Numbered from the stretch's first letter, positions 43,751 through 53,210 are shown. The stretch is DNA of 64,000 nt from BS750m-G69 sp964441235 (GCA_964441235.1 CAYTUQ010000016.1:1-64000); one strand, 5' to 3'. Numbers and translations are program-made. The notes: generated from the sequence alone by a model not told the origin.

Positions 43751-44881
43751 ATGAAAATATTAAATACTGTAGTAATAATCTTTGTTTTTTTTATTTCTAT
43801 TTGTGCTGAAACACTCACATTCGAGACACAGGGAAAAAGAGCAAAGCAAGCGATTAATGAATTATACAACCTGAATTACATGGAGTCTAACAAACTATTC
43901 CAGGAAATTTTAGAAACCGAGCCTTTTCATCCATTAGCTCCGATGGGCGCTGTTGCTACAGAATGGCTTTATAACCAGCAAAGAGAAGGTTATGAAATTG
44001 GGAATAAGAAACTTTTAGATGAAATAGGTTCAGCTCTTAATATTTATAAAAGACAAATTATTATTCAGCCCGATAATGCAGAATTGCCATTTTATTATGG
44101 AACAACAATGGGATTAAAGTCCAGGATTCTATTAGCGGAAAAGAATTGGTTTGGTGTGCTAATAAGTGGTTACAATTGTATGAGGTATATTGAAAAATCA
44201 GAAAAATTGAACCCTGAATTCTGGGACGTCTATCTGCCATTAGGTGTTTTTAATTATTATATTGGTATGTCGGCTTCCTATATGAAAATAGCCTCTTGGA
44301 TTATGAAAGAGTCCGGCTCTAAGGAGGAAGGTCTAAGGCAGATTACTTTATCGGCAAGAAATAATGGTTACGGACGATATGAGGCAAGGGGAATTTTAGC
44401 TTTCGTTTATCTTTATATGGAAGAAGATTATGCTGCGTCGCTGGAATTCTCAACAATGCTGGCGGATGAATTTCCTGCAAATCCATACTATCGCTTTTTA
44501 GCTGCAGAGGCTCTAATATCTTTGAAGCAATATAAAGAAGCAGATATGTGTATTGACAAAATCAGAAACCTTTTACCAACTTTAAAAGATAACATGATGA
44601 AAGAGTATATTTTAAAACTTCATCTTTTAGACGGTTCTATGGCACTTTATAAAAAAGACCTCATTACTGCAGAAAGAGAATTGAAAGCTGTCATTGATTC
44701 ATATGATCTTGAAATGGATTGGCATCTTTCTTATGCTTATATGAGATTGGGAAATGTTTATGATTTAAAGGGACGGCGTGAGGAAGCAGTTAAATATTAT
44801 GTTAAAGCGGTTAAGTTAAATAATAGGGCATCTGCGTGTAGATGGTCGAAAAGATATCTAAAGGAACCTTATTCAGATTGA
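43751..44881 (+). CDS. Exported TPR-repeat protein
   Basis: The 376 residues start with a signal peptide (ILNTVVIIFVFFISICAE). TPR-like helical pairs follow throughout: KQAINELYNLNYMESNKLFQEILETEPFHPLAPMG, EARGILAFVYLYMEEDYAASLEFSTMLADEFPANPYYRFLAAEALISLKQYKEA and YAYMRLGNVYDLKGRREEAVKYYVKAVKL. The mid region (WFGVLISGYNCMRYIEKSEKLNPEFWDVYLPLGVFNYYIG) is typical of the periplasmic TPR proteins found in this kind of genome. It probably acts as a periplasmic scaffold. It is monocistronic; ispG follows after a repeat-rich gap. Specific function unknown. Confidence 0.65.
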   Translation: MKILNTVVIIFVFFISICAETLTFETQGKRAKQAINELYNLNYMESNKLFQEILETEPFHPLAPMGAVATEWLYNQQREGYEIGNKKLLDEIGSALNIYKRQIIIQPDNAELPFYYGTTMGLKSRILLAEKNWFGVLISGYNCMRYIEKSEKLNPEFWDVYLPLGVFNYYIGMSASYMKIASWIMKESGSKEEGLRQITLSARNNGYGRYEARGILAFVYLYMEEDYAASLEFSTMLADEFPANPYYRFLAAEALISLKQYKEADMCIDKIRNLLPTLKDNMMKEYILKLHLLDGSMALYKKDLITAERELKAVIDSYDLEMDWHLSYAYMRLGNVYDLKGRREEAVKYYVKAVKLNNRASACRWSKRYLKEPYSD

Positions 44882-45148
44882 CCATTGATAATTGTTAATT
44901 CTTAATTGATAATTGGTAATTAGTCATTTTTTATTTTATGCACTTTAGATACTTTAGACACTTTTAATTGTCTATTGACTATTGCTTGCCCTGTCTCAAA
45001 GAGATCCCTCTGGGATAGGGAGCGAAGCGACCGTACAGGGACTATTGATTATTGACTATTGAATATCAACAATCAACAATTGACCATTGATGTTTGCAGT
45101 GATTTTTTAATTGTCTTGTTGAGAACTTGTAACTAATTTGACATTACT
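44882..45148. repeat. Intergenic repeats including an inverted copy of the 61-bp block
   Basis: 'attgataattgttaattc' and 'ctattgactattg' simple units surround a 61-bp block at 44980-45040 (starting TATTGCTTGCCCTGTCTC), which is the inverted copy of 24952-25012 with two mismatches. No gene is visible. Confidence 0.6.
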
Positions 45149-46258
45149 ATGATTGTTACTGAAAGGAAGATAACACGGAAAGTATTTGCAGGGAATTTAA
45201 CCATAGGTGGTGGTGCGCCGATAACTGTTCAGTCAATGACTACTTCTAAAACTCATGATCTAATCTCTATTTTACCTGAGATAGAGCGTCTTGAGGAGAG
45301 TGGTTGTCAAATTATTCGTGTAGCTGTACCGGATAAAGCTGCTGTAAAAGTTTTACCGGAAATTAAAAAACGTATGTCAGTCCCACTCGTTGCTGATATA
45401 CATTTCAATTATAGGTTAGCGCTTGCTGCAATAGATTCCGGTGTTGATAAAATTAGAATAAATCCCGGAAATATTGGTGCAAAAGAGCGTGTTGAAGCTA
45501 TCCTTCAAAAGGCAAAAGCGGCTAAAGTCCCGATACGAATCGGGGTGAATTCAGGCTCATTGGAAAAAGACCTTCTTGAAAAATATGGGTATCCAACACC
45601 AGAATCGATGGTAGAGAGTGCGAAAAAACATATTGATATGTGTTTAGAAAATAATTTTTATGATATCGTCGTTTCTCTTAAATCCAGTGATGTTTGTCTT
45701 ATGATAGAGGCTAACAGGCTATTTTCTCAAGAATATGATTTTCCCCTTCATCTGGGAGTTACCGAAGCTGGACCCCCATGGCAGGGAACGATAAAATCAT
45801 GTATTGGGATTGGGACTTTATTGTCTGAGGGAATAGGAGATACAATTCGTGTTTCTCTAACTGATGATCCCGTGCAAGAAGTTAGAACTGGGTTTGAAAT
45901 ACTAAAATCGTTGAGGCTTATAACAAGGGGAGTTAATATAATTTCTTGTCCGACTTGTGGCAGAATAGAGGTAGATTTGTTCAAAATCGTCAGGGAATTA
46001 GAAGCAAAAACGAAAGACATAAAAAAGAATGTAACAGTTGCTGTAATGGGCTGTGTGGTAAATGGGCCTGGTGAAGCACGTGAGGCAGATATTGGTATTG
46101 CTTGTGGAAAAGGTGAGGCACTGCTTTTCCGAAAAGGCAAAATAATAGAGAAAATCAAGGAATCGGAGGCTGTAGTTCGACTTTTAACCGAAATAAAGAA
46201 TTATCCTGAAAAGATTTTTAGTCGGAATAACTCTGAAAACAGTGAGGAGAAAAGATAA
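45149..46258 (+). CDS. ispG: 4-hydroxy-3-methylbut-2-enyl diphosphate synthase
   Basis: The 369-residue protein matches IspG of the MEP pathway, which converts MEcPP to HMBPP for isoprenoid synthesis using a 4Fe-4S cluster. Seen: ITVQSMTTSKTHD, VPLVADIHFNYRLALAAIDSGVDKIRINPGNIG, IGVNSGSLEKDLLEKYG, PLHLGVTEAG, IGTLLSEGIGDTIRVSLTDDP and the cluster ligands SCPTCGR and MGCVVNGPGEAREADIGIACG. About 370 residues is the length of the short (one-domain-insert-free) bacterial class. The start at 45149 gives the expected N-terminus (TERKITRKVFAGNLTIGGGAPI). Probably in an operon with the small exported protein that follows. Confidence 0.95.
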   Translation: MIVTERKITRKVFAGNLTIGGGAPITVQSMTTSKTHDLISILPEIERLEESGCQIIRVAVPDKAAVKVLPEIKKRMSVPLVADIHFNYRLALAAIDSGVDKIRINPGNIGAKERVEAILQKAKAAKVPIRIGVNSGSLEKDLLEKYGYPTPESMVESAKKHIDMCLENNFYDIVVSLKSSDVCLMIEANRLFSQEYDFPLHLGVTEAGPPWQGTIKSCIGIGTLLSEGIGDTIRVSLTDDPVQEVRTGFEILKSLRLITRGVNIISCPTCGRIEVDLFKIVRELEAKTKDIKKNVTVAVMGCVVNGPGEAREADIGIACGKGEALLFRKGKIIEKIKESEAVVRLLTEIKNYPEKIFSRNNSENSEEKR

Positions 46259-46269
46259 AAATTCTAAAA

Positions 46270-46695
46270 GTGATTGCTGTAATATTTTTTATTAATGTAC
46301 TTTTGTTCAGTCAAGGGCTTATACAGGATAAGGACTTTGATTATATGTCCTATGGACAGATGATTTATTGGAAAGCATTGAAATTGGATGAGAAGAAAGT
46401 TTTTCTCTATGCTTATTTATACAGGACAAATGAAATATTAAACCAGGTTAAGGAAAACAGAAAAATGAATCTTTGTTCTGAAGAATTTAAAAGTTCAGTT
46501 GCCGATCCTGTATTTAAGATATTCAGTGCTCTTGATGAAAAAAAGAAAGAAGATCTTGTTTACTGGATAGACACTTTTTACAAAAGTGATTTTAATAAGG
46601 AAAAAACATTTTATGGCGCGCTTGTTTACGCGTTTGAAAAGGTGAAAACTGGTAAAAAGTCGCTTTATGACACTTATAAGGATACTTATGAATAG
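46270..46695 (+). CDS. Small exported hypothetical protein
   Basis: The 141 residues start at a GTG (46270), 11 bp after ispG. The N-terminus (IAVIFFINVLLFSQG) looks like a signal peptide, and upstream codons in frame (KIKILK) would make a better one but have no standard start codon, so the start is unsure. The body is helical and charged (LDEKKVFLYAYLYRTNEILNQV, FSALDEKKKEDLVYWIDTFYKSDFN, GALVYAFEKVKTGKKSLYDTYKD). I do not recognise a family. Position suggests envelope function and co-transcription with ispG. Confidence 0.55.
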   Translation: MIAVIFFINVLLFSQGLIQDKDFDYMSYGQMIYWKALKLDEKKVFLYAYLYRTNEILNQVKENRKMNLCSEEFKSSVADPVFKIFSALDEKKKEDLVYWIDTFYKSDFNKEKTFYGALVYAFEKVKTGKKSLYDTYKDTYE

Positions 46696-46788
46696 GAATT
46701 AATTTATTTGTTATTTGCAGATAAGTTAATTCTCCTCTTGGATCATATTAGAATACCTTGAACTTATGGTAAACAGTTAATTTTATAA

Positions 46789-47736
46789 ATGATTTCTCGA
46801 AATAAGGTTGAATGGAAATACCGTGTAGAACGTTGCTTTCTTTTATTGGCTGATAAAATTTTCACTCCTATGTCGTTAGAAGCACGTCATTGTATTGCGA
46901 CTGTTATAGGAGCAATTTTTTACTATTTTATTCCAATCAGGAAAAAGCAAGTTATGGAGAATTTAAAAATTGCGTTTCCTGAATCCAATCCGGAGTGGCG
47001 TAGAAAGGTTGCATTCAGGAACTACATTTACTTTGCTAAAATCTTTTTTGACTTTTTCTCTGTTTATAAAATTTCCTCAGATCGTTTTAGTAAATCTGTT
47101 GTGTGTCTTAACAGTGAGATTATAGAAAAAGCAGTACAGCCTGGTAAGGGAGCGATAATCGTTACCTTTCATTTTGGAAATTGGGAAGCACTTGGTGAGT
47201 GGTTTGTCAGAAAAGGATATAATTTTGGTGCAATTGCTAGAAAATTAAAGAATCCTGCTGCAGAAAAGATTGTTTCTGAAACTCGTGGAAGGCATGGAAT
47301 GTGCTTATTTTCTATGAAAGAATCCTCTGCAACAATCCTGAAATTTCTGAGGGGTAATGGTATCTTAGGTGATGTTGCTGATCAGGATGCAGGGAGAAGG
47401 GGAATATTTATAAAATATTTTAATCGCTTGTCTTCGACTTTCCGTGGACCTGCAGTATTTGCGCTTCGCCAGAAATGTCCTTTAGTTGCCGGAACATGTT
47501 TATTGAAAAAAAATGGTAAATATATGATACATTTTAAGGACATTTCGACTTCAGTTCCGAAAGACATTATGAAAACACCAGCTGAATATCTTACGCAGTA
47601 TTATACGAACTACTTTGAAAAGAAAATAAGGGAATATCCAGAGCAGTATTTCTGGTTTCACCGGCTATGGAAAACTAAACCGCCTGAGGAATATAAACGT
47701 GAAGTAATGCGGAAAAGCGATGGAGAAGAAATTTGA
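46789..47736 (+). CDS. Lipid A acyltransferase (LpxL/HtrB family)
   Basis: The 315-residue protein shows the LpxL/HtrB family pattern: an N-terminal membrane helix (CIATVIGAIFYYFIP), VMENLKIAFPESNPEWRRKVAFRNY, the catalytic HxxxxE in TFHFGNWEALGEW, AIARKLKNPAAEKIVSETR, GILGDVADQDAGRRGIFIKYFNR and PLVAGTCLLKKNGKY. These enzymes add secondary acyl chains to lipid A at the inner membrane. Together with the MsbA-like exporter downstream, it indicates a diderm making LPS or a lipid A-like glycolipid. Start ATG at 46789 fits; the C-terminus is followed by an inverted-repeat element. Confidence 0.85.
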   Translation: MISRNKVEWKYRVERCFLLLADKIFTPMSLEARHCIATVIGAIFYYFIPIRKKQVMENLKIAFPESNPEWRRKVAFRNYIYFAKIFFDFFSVYKISSDRFSKSVVCLNSEIIEKAVQPGKGAIIVTFHFGNWEALGEWFVRKGYNFGAIARKLKNPAAEKIVSETRGRHGMCLFSMKESSATILKFLRGNGILGDVADQDAGRRGIFIKYFNRLSSTFRGPAVFALRQKCPLVAGTCLLKKNGKYMIHFKDISTSVPKDIMKTPAEYLTQYYTNYFEKKIREYPEQYFWFHRLWKTKPPEEYKREVMRKSDGEEI

Positions 47737-47771
47737 TGTTATATATTCCAAAGGAGTTTTTATCCTTTTCT

Positions 47772-48040
47772 AAGGGGGTGTGATAAAATGACCTTTAGGG
47801 GGTTTGTCGATCCATAGGATTCCGCTGGAAAGACATCCCTGGGAAGAAGGAAATAAAATGGATTTTTGTATTATTCTATGTTCAATCGCCATACGGGTCT
47901 CCGAAAAAATATTATGAATATAATTCTGTAAATTGTAATTAGTTTTTTCTTACACCCTGAACATTATTAATATTGTAAATTCATAAATAACACAATGATA
48001 ATTCACCATGAATGACAACTTTATTCTATCACACCCCCTA
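47772..48040. mobile_element. 269-bp MITE-like element, GGGGGTGTGATA ends
   Basis: Left AAGGGGGTGTGATAAAAT and right, read inverted, TTTAGGGGGTGTGATAGAAT form terminal inverted repeats of about 18 bp. The inside is AT-rich with no ORF of interest. It fills almost the whole gap between the acyltransferase gene and tsaC, and its right end lies 13 bp before the tsaC start, so it may supply or disturb that gene's leader. Related to 19864-20003. Confidence 0.65.
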
Positions 48041-48053
48041 AACTGTAAAAATT

Positions 48054-48686
48054 ATGACCGAAATTATTTCAATTAATTCGATTACTGAAAGAGAAAAAGA
48101 GAAAGTTATTAATGCTCTGAAGTCAGGTGAGATAATTGCATACCCGACTGATACAATTTATGGTCTTGGAGTGGATGTATATAATTCTTGTGCTGTGCAG
48201 AAGCTTATTGAATTAAAAGGAAGAGATTATCAAAAGCCAATTAGTATTTTATACCCTGATGTTTACCTGGCATTGAGGGATTTTGGTAATCTTAATTCTT
48301 ATCAAAGGGAATTTGTAAAAAGACTTTTACCAGGGCAGGTAACATTAATTTTACCAATTAGTGATAAAAATCAATTCCCTTCGGAATTCGTAAAAGGTGG
48401 TTATATAGGGATAAGAGTCATAAAGCTTGATGCTATAAATAAAATTTTAAGTAAATATCCTAATCCAATATCTACTACAAGTGTAAATCCGTCTGGTAAA
48501 CCTCCGGCGACTAATTTGCAAGAAATACTATCCTATTTCGATGATCATATTTCAATTATTCTGGACAATGGACCCTCAAAAGTATTATCTTCCACTGTGA
48601 TTAAAGTTTGTGATTCGAGATATGAGATTTTACGACAGGGAATTGTAACTTTTGAACAAATAGAAGAGAAAGTATCGACTCGATGA
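48054..48686 (+). CDS. tsaC: L-threonylcarbamoyladenylate synthase (YrdC/Sua5 type)
   Basis: The 210 residues form a YrdC domain: ALKSGEIIAYPTDTIYGLGVDVYNSCAVQKLIELKGRDYQKPISILYPD, LPGQVTLILPISDKN, GYIGIRVIKLD, NPISTTSVNPSGKPPATNLQEI, and VLSSTVIKVCDSRYEILRQGIV. It makes threonylcarbamoyl-AMP for the universal t6A37 modification of ANN-decoding tRNAs. It lacks the Sua5 C-terminal domain, as in TsaC. It overlaps the MsbA-like gene by 4 bp (ATGA), so they are coupled. Confidence 0.9.
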   Translation: MTEIISINSITEREKEKVINALKSGEIIAYPTDTIYGLGVDVYNSCAVQKLIELKGRDYQKPISILYPDVYLALRDFGNLNSYQREFVKRLLPGQVTLILPISDKNQFPSEFVKGGYIGIRVIKLDAINKILSKYPNPISTTSVNPSGKPPATNLQEILSYFDDHISIILDNGPSKVLSSTVIKVCDSRYEILRQGIVTFEQIEEKVSTR

Positions 48687-50527
48687 AAATTTATTTACGA
48701 ATGATGAAATTTATATTACCCTACTGGAAGGTGTTAATATGTGGAGTATTAGCATCACTTTTGTATGTAGTATTTAATAGCAGTTCAGCATGGCTAACAG
48801 CTTCATTTGTAAATGTGATTTTCCCCAAAAAGATAGAGCAGTCGATACAGACAGAATTGTCTATTCCTGAAACGGCTCAAAATATGAGCGCAAATGATAA
48901 ACTAAAAGGTTTGACAAGGAAATTGATTATTAAAGATAGCCCTCTTGAAACTTTAAAAACCCTATGTATAATAATCTTCATTACTTTTTTTCTTAAAAAT
49001 GTATTTTTCTATTTGAAAGGAATTTTACTCGGATATATACAGTTAAGACTCATTACAGACTTGCGAAATAAATTGTATTCTCATCTTCATAGGCTCTCTT
49101 TCTCCTTTTTCGATAGAAAAAGGTCCGGAGAAATTTCATCCATTATTCTAAATGATGTTGAAGTAATGCGTCGCTCATTTGCAGTTAGTTTTAATAAATT
49201 ATTAGTTGAGCCGATAAATATTTTAACATTTGTTGTGATACTATTTATTATTTCCTGGCAATTGACTTTATTGGCAATTGTTATTTTACCGGTTACAGGA
49301 TTTATCATAACAAAAATAGGGCAGAGTATAAGGAGGAAATCTATAAGGACATCCAGACAAATTGCAGGGATAATGTCTATTCTCAGTGAGACTTTGTATG
49401 GAATACGCGTTGTCAAAGCATTTGCAATGGAGAAGTTTGAAAAAAACAGGTTTTTTCATGAAACCCATAAATATTTTCGTCTGCTTTTTAGAAGGACAAA
49501 ATTAAGGACAGTATCCCCGCCGGTAAATGAGACTTTTGGCGTTTTAATTGGTGTATTTCTTCTCTATTATGGTGGTGCTCAGGTATTATCTGGAACGGGC
49601 ATTGAATCTGAAGATTTTATCAGGTTCGTAATTATGCTCTTTGCGATTATGCAGCCGATAAAGAGCCTGAATAACGTTAATGTGGATATTCAACAGGGGA
49701 TTGCTTCAGCCACGAGAGTGTTTTCAATTCTTGATGAAGAACCTGATATTATTGAAAAGCAAAATGCGATAAAGTTGACAGGATTTAAAGATAAGATAGA
49801 ATATGAACACGTCTCATTTCATTATGATACTTCTGAGGATAATATTTTATCAGATGTTAATTTCGAAATAAAAAAAGGTGAGGTCGTTGCCATTGTAGGG
49901 CACAGCGGCGCAGGTAAATCAACGCTTGTTGATCTTTTACCTCGATTCTATGATCTGAAAGGAGGAAGTATAAAAATTGATGGCATAGATATCAGGGATG
50001 TAACATTTGAGTCACTTCGCTCTCTGATGGGAGTTGTTACTCAGGAAACAATCCTTTTTAATGATACTATTTTTAATAATATTGCTTATGGAATGGAAGA
50101 TGCTGATCCGGAACGTGTCAAAGCAGCAGCAAATGCTGCAAATGCTCTGGAATTTATAAATGATTTTCCTGAAAAATTTCAGACAAAAATTGGAGAAAAG
50201 GGGACAAGACTTTCCGGTGGTCAGCGACAACGACTGGCTATTGCGAGAGCTCTTTTAAAAAATCCACCGATACTTATATTGGATGAAGCGACGTCATCTT
50301 TAGATTCGGAATCTGAACAAAAAGTGCAGATGGCAATAGATAGGTTAATGAAAGATAGGACAGTATTGGTCATTGCCCATCGTTTAACGACTATCCAGAA
50401 TGCAGATAAGATCGTCGTTCTTGAAAACGGAGAGATTGTAGAGAGCGGAACACATTTAGAGCTGCTGAAAAAGAATGGCATATATAAATACCTTTACTAT
50501 GCCCAATTTAATTCCGTTTTGAATTAA
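48683..50527 (+). CDS. MsbA-like ABC exporter (permease-ATPase fusion)
   Basis: The 614 residues are a type IV ABC half-transporter: six membrane helices in the first 330 residues (VLICGVLASLLYVVFNSSSA; FITFFLKNVFFYLKGILLGY; RLSFSFFDRKRSGEISSIILNDVE), then an ATPase with Walker A GHSGAGKST, Q-loop VTQETILFND, signature LSGGQRQRLAIARALL, Walker B ILILDEATSSLD and H-loop IAHRLTT. MsbA-type exporters flip lipid A-linked glycolipids across the inner membrane. The upstream acyltransferase and the downstream glycopolymer genes make that role likely. Overlaps tsaC by 4 bp. Confidence 0.8.
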   Translation: MKIYLRMMKFILPYWKVLICGVLASLLYVVFNSSSAWLTASFVNVIFPKKIEQSIQTELSIPETAQNMSANDKLKGLTRKLIIKDSPLETLKTLCIIIFITFFLKNVFFYLKGILLGYIQLRLITDLRNKLYSHLHRLSFSFFDRKRSGEISSIILNDVEVMRRSFAVSFNKLLVEPINILTFVVILFIISWQLTLLAIVILPVTGFIITKIGQSIRRKSIRTSRQIAGIMSILSETLYGIRVVKAFAMEKFEKNRFFHETHKYFRLLFRRTKLRTVSPPVNETFGVLIGVFLLYYGGAQVLSGTGIESEDFIRFVIMLFAIMQPIKSLNNVNVDIQQGIASATRVFSILDEEPDIIEKQNAIKLTGFKDKIEYEHVSFHYDTSEDNILSDVNFEIKKGEVVAIVGHSGAGKSTLVDLLPRFYDLKGGSIKIDGIDIRDVTFESLRSLMGVVTQETILFNDTIFNNIAYGMEDADPERVKAAANAANALEFINDFPEKFQTKIGEKGTRLSGGQRQRLAIARALLKNPPILILDEATSSLDSESEQKVQMAIDRLMKDRTVLVIAHRLTTIQNADKIVVLENGEIVESGTHLELLKKNGIYKYLYYAQFNSVLN

Positions 50528-50648
50528 TTTCGGTCCTTGCAATAGGCTCTTAAGGTCTCAATAATTATTTGGAAATTCGATTATATCAAGTAAATTTATG
50601 CAGATGATTTTTCTTTAATTTAAGCTAATTTCCATAGTAGATACAATA

Positions 50649-50780
50649 TTAACCCTACAACGTCATTTAGGAAATCAGGCAAATGCCTGATATAGTACCA
50701 ACTTGCAATTGCAAATACTACATTTGGTACATTAAATTTTTCGGAGAACCGTCTAGGGAAAGTTACATAGTAGCGTTAAT
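50649..50780. mobile_element. 132-bp MITE-like element, TTAACCCTACAACGT ends
   Basis: Left TTAACCCTACAACGTCATTT and right, read inverted, TTAACGCTACTATGTAACTTT are imperfect terminal repeats. The left end agrees for 21 of 22 bases with the left end of the element at 63454. A short palindrome (ATCAGGCAAATGCCTGAT) lies inside. The region 50528-50874 holds no gene. Confidence 0.5.
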
Positions 50781-50874
50781 TTAGCACAGAGTAAAAATAA
50801 AATCAGATAAATGATATAACATAATATTTTAAAGTCTATATACAAAATCACATTAGAAAAAGGAGTTTAATAAG

Positions 50875-52203
50875 ATGGTAACTAAAATTGATAATCCCTC
50901 AGAAAAACTTGGAGTATTGATTCCAGGACTTGGTGCTGTAAGCACAACATTCATCGCCGGTGTTGAATTAATTAGAAGGGGACTTTCTAAACCAATTGGA
51001 AGCTTAACACAGATGGGAACTATTCGATTAGGTAAAAGAACAGAAAACAGAGTTCCGCTTATAAAAGATTTTGTACCGCTTACTGATATTAACAATCTTG
51101 TCTTTGGCGGCTGGGATATTTTCGAGGATTCTGTATACGATGCAGCAAAAAATGCAGCAGTACTATCAGATGAACATATTGAATCAGTAAAGGATTTTTT
51201 AATAAAAATAAAACCTATGAAGGCAGTCTTTGATCCATATTATGTTAAAAAACTTAATGGTACAAATGTCAAAAAAGGCAGAACAAAACTTGAACTTGCT
51301 CAAATGCTAATGGATGATATAGAAAATTTCAAAATATCCAATGGCTTAAATGACTTAGTGATGATATGGTGTGCATCGACAGAAATATATATTGAAAAAA
51401 AAACCGTTCATCAATCCATCAAGGCATTTGAGAAAGGTTTAAAAGAAAATGACCAGGACATTGCACCAAGCATGATTTACGCCTATGCTGCTTTAAAGAA
51501 TGGAATTCCATTTCTAAATGGTTCTCCAAATTTGACAGTTGATATGCCAGCAATGTGGGAATTGGCAAATGTTAATAACGTTCCAATTGCAGGAAAAGAC
51601 TTTAAAACCGGTCAGACTTTAATGAAAACAATTATTTCGCCTGGGCTAAAAGCTCGCCTTCTTGGAATAAATGGGTGGTTTTCTACAAATATACTCGGTA
51701 ATCGTGACGGAGAGGTATTAGATGACTCCGAATCCTTTAAAACAAAAGAGGTAAGCAAACTTGGCGTTTTGGATTATATATTACAGCCTGATAAATATCC
51801 CGATCTCTATAAAGACATCTATCATAAAGTTCGTATAAATTACTATCCACCACGAGGTGATAACAAAGAGGGCTGGGATAATATCGATATTTTCGGTTGG
51901 CTCGGCTATCCAATGCAGTTAAAGATCGATTTCCTGTGCAAAGATAGCATTCTCGCTGCACCACTCGTTCTTGATCTTGTACTCTTTATTGACTTAGCAA
52001 GAAGAGCAGGAATGAAAGGAATTCAGGAATGGCTCTCTTTCTATTTTAAAAGTCCTATGTGCCTCCCAACCCTATATCCTGAGCATGATCTCTTTATACA
52101 ATTGACTAAACTGAAAAATACATTGCGTTATTTGAGAGGCGAAGATATGATTACGCATCTTGGTATGAATTATTATGAGGAAAATAAGGCTGAATCAGAG
52201 TAA
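50875..52203 (+). CDS. ino1: Inositol-3-phosphate synthase
   Basis: The 442-residue protein turns glucose-6-phosphate into 1L-myo-inositol 1(3)-phosphate with NAD. Seen: GVLIPGLGAVSTTFIAGVEL (NAD-binding Gly-rich loop), LVFGGWDIFEDSVYDAA, NGSPNLTVDMPAMWELAN, PIAGKDFKTGQTLMKTIISPGLKAR, GWFSTNILGNRDG, DNIDIFGWLGYPMQLKIDFLCKDSILAAPLVLDL. The lysines in FKTGQT and LKIDF are the catalytic type. Length and sequence fit the bacterial class of Ino1 rather than the eukaryotic. Shine-Dalgarno AGGAG lies 9 bp before the ATG. It is the first gene of the CDP-polyol locus. Confidence 0.9.
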   Translation: MVTKIDNPSEKLGVLIPGLGAVSTTFIAGVELIRRGLSKPIGSLTQMGTIRLGKRTENRVPLIKDFVPLTDINNLVFGGWDIFEDSVYDAAKNAAVLSDEHIESVKDFLIKIKPMKAVFDPYYVKKLNGTNVKKGRTKLELAQMLMDDIENFKISNGLNDLVMIWCASTEIYIEKKTVHQSIKAFEKGLKENDQDIAPSMIYAYAALKNGIPFLNGSPNLTVDMPAMWELANVNNVPIAGKDFKTGQTLMKTIISPGLKARLLGINGWFSTNILGNRDGEVLDDSESFKTKEVSKLGVLDYILQPDKYPDLYKDIYHKVRINYYPPRGDNKEGWDNIDIFGWLGYPMQLKIDFLCKDSILAAPLVLDLVLFIDLARRAGMKGIQEWLSFYFKSPMCLPTLYPEHDLFIQLTKLKNTLRYLRGEDMITHLGMNYYEENKAESE

Positions 52204-52318
52204 AATATTATCTGGTTACGAAGGATACTAATTATCAAGATTTTTATTCATGAAAATTCAAGTATATAGTTGAAAAAGGGCAATTTATCTCGGGAAAATC
52301 ATAAAAAATTAAGTCTAA

Positions 52319-52340
52319 AAGCACGAATATTTTCGTGCTT
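52319..52340 (+). terminator. Hairpin after inositol-3-phosphate synthase
   Basis: AAGCACGAA / TTCGTGCTT forms a perfect 9-bp stem with a TATT loop, about 115 bp after the stop codon. Only a weak T-stretch follows, so it may be an mRNA-stabilising hairpin rather than a strong terminator. Confidence 0.5.
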
Positions 52341-52478
52341 ATTGAGTGTTGGTCCGATATATCATTTTGTGAAGTGGACAAAATATTATTCCCTTGAGAT
52401 GAGAAAGTTTTAGCCCACCCTATCTCCTCGAAGTTTATATCTTCGTATTCTGGTGGAAAATAATTTTAAAAAGAAAGT

Positions 52479-53210
52479 ATGAAAGTAGTAATTATCGCAG
52501 CTGGCTGTGGAAGTCGCCTTGAAAAAATGCACAAAGGCATGCCTAAAACACTTATTGAAATTAATGGCAAACGTTTGATTGATGATATAATTAGTAAAAT
52601 CCGAGTTTGCGGAATAAATGCGATTATTATTATTACTGGTTATAAGAGGAAAATGCTTGTATCAGCACTTAATGATTATAAAAAAGATGAATTGCAGATT
52701 ACTTTTGTCTATAATCCCAATTGGAAAAAGGCAAATGGTATTTCAGTACTTTGTGCAAAAGATTATATTTCTGAAGATGAACAATTTATCCTGCTTATGA
52801 GTGACCACATTTTTGAGAAAGAAATTCTAAATCAGACTGTGAAAACTAAAATTGGGAAAGATGAAGCACTTCTGGCACTGGATTTTAAGATTAGCAAAAT
52901 CCCTGATCTTGATGATGGAATGAAAATCCAATGTACAAAAACTGATGAAACAATCTACTCTATCCAAAAATTCGGGAAAAAACTGAACTCCTACAATGCA
53001 ATTGACTGTGGAATTTTTAAGTTTAATTATAATTTCTTTTCTATACTTGAGGAATCTATTAAAAATAACAAATGCTCCCTCTCCGACGCCTGCAATATTT
53101 TAGCACAAAAAAATAAAATAAAAGGACTTGATATAAAAGATAATCTGTGGCTTGATGTTGATACACCTGAGATTCTAAATTCTCATGATGTAATCAGTAA
53201 AATTATTTAG
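52479..53210 (+). CDS. CTP:inositol-1-phosphate cytidylyltransferase-like nucleotidyltransferase
   Basis: The 243-residue NTP transferase fold starts VVIIAAGCGSRLEKMHKGMPKTLIEING and has INAIIIITGYKRKML, NPNWKKANGISVLCAKDYI, FILLMSDHIFEKEIL, YNAIDCGIFKFNYNFF and NLWLDVDTPEIL. The SDHIFE and DVDTPE parts and the short length match inositol-1-phosphate cytidylyltransferase (IPCT), known from di-myo-inositol-phosphate synthesis in thermophiles; the CDP-alcohol transferase half usually fused there is absent. Lying one gene after inositol-3-phosphate synthase supports CDP-inositol as product. Sugar-1-phosphate nucleotidyltransferase is the alternative. Confidence 0.75.
   Translation: MKVVIIAAGCGSRLEKMHKGMPKTLIEINGKRLIDDIISKIRVCGINAIIIITGYKRKMLVSALNDYKKDELQITFVYNPNWKKANGISVLCAKDYISEDEQFILLMSDHIFEKEILNQTVKTKIGKDEALLALDFKISKIPDLDDGMKIQCTKTDETIYSIQKFGKKLNSYNAIDCGIFKFNYNFFSILEESIKNNKCSLSDACNILAQKNKIKGLDIKDNLWLDVDTPEILNSHDVISKII

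Noticed and set aside
52319..52340. Strong rho-independent terminator
   Set aside because: Stem is perfect but no T-run follows; kept only as a hairpin of lower confidence.
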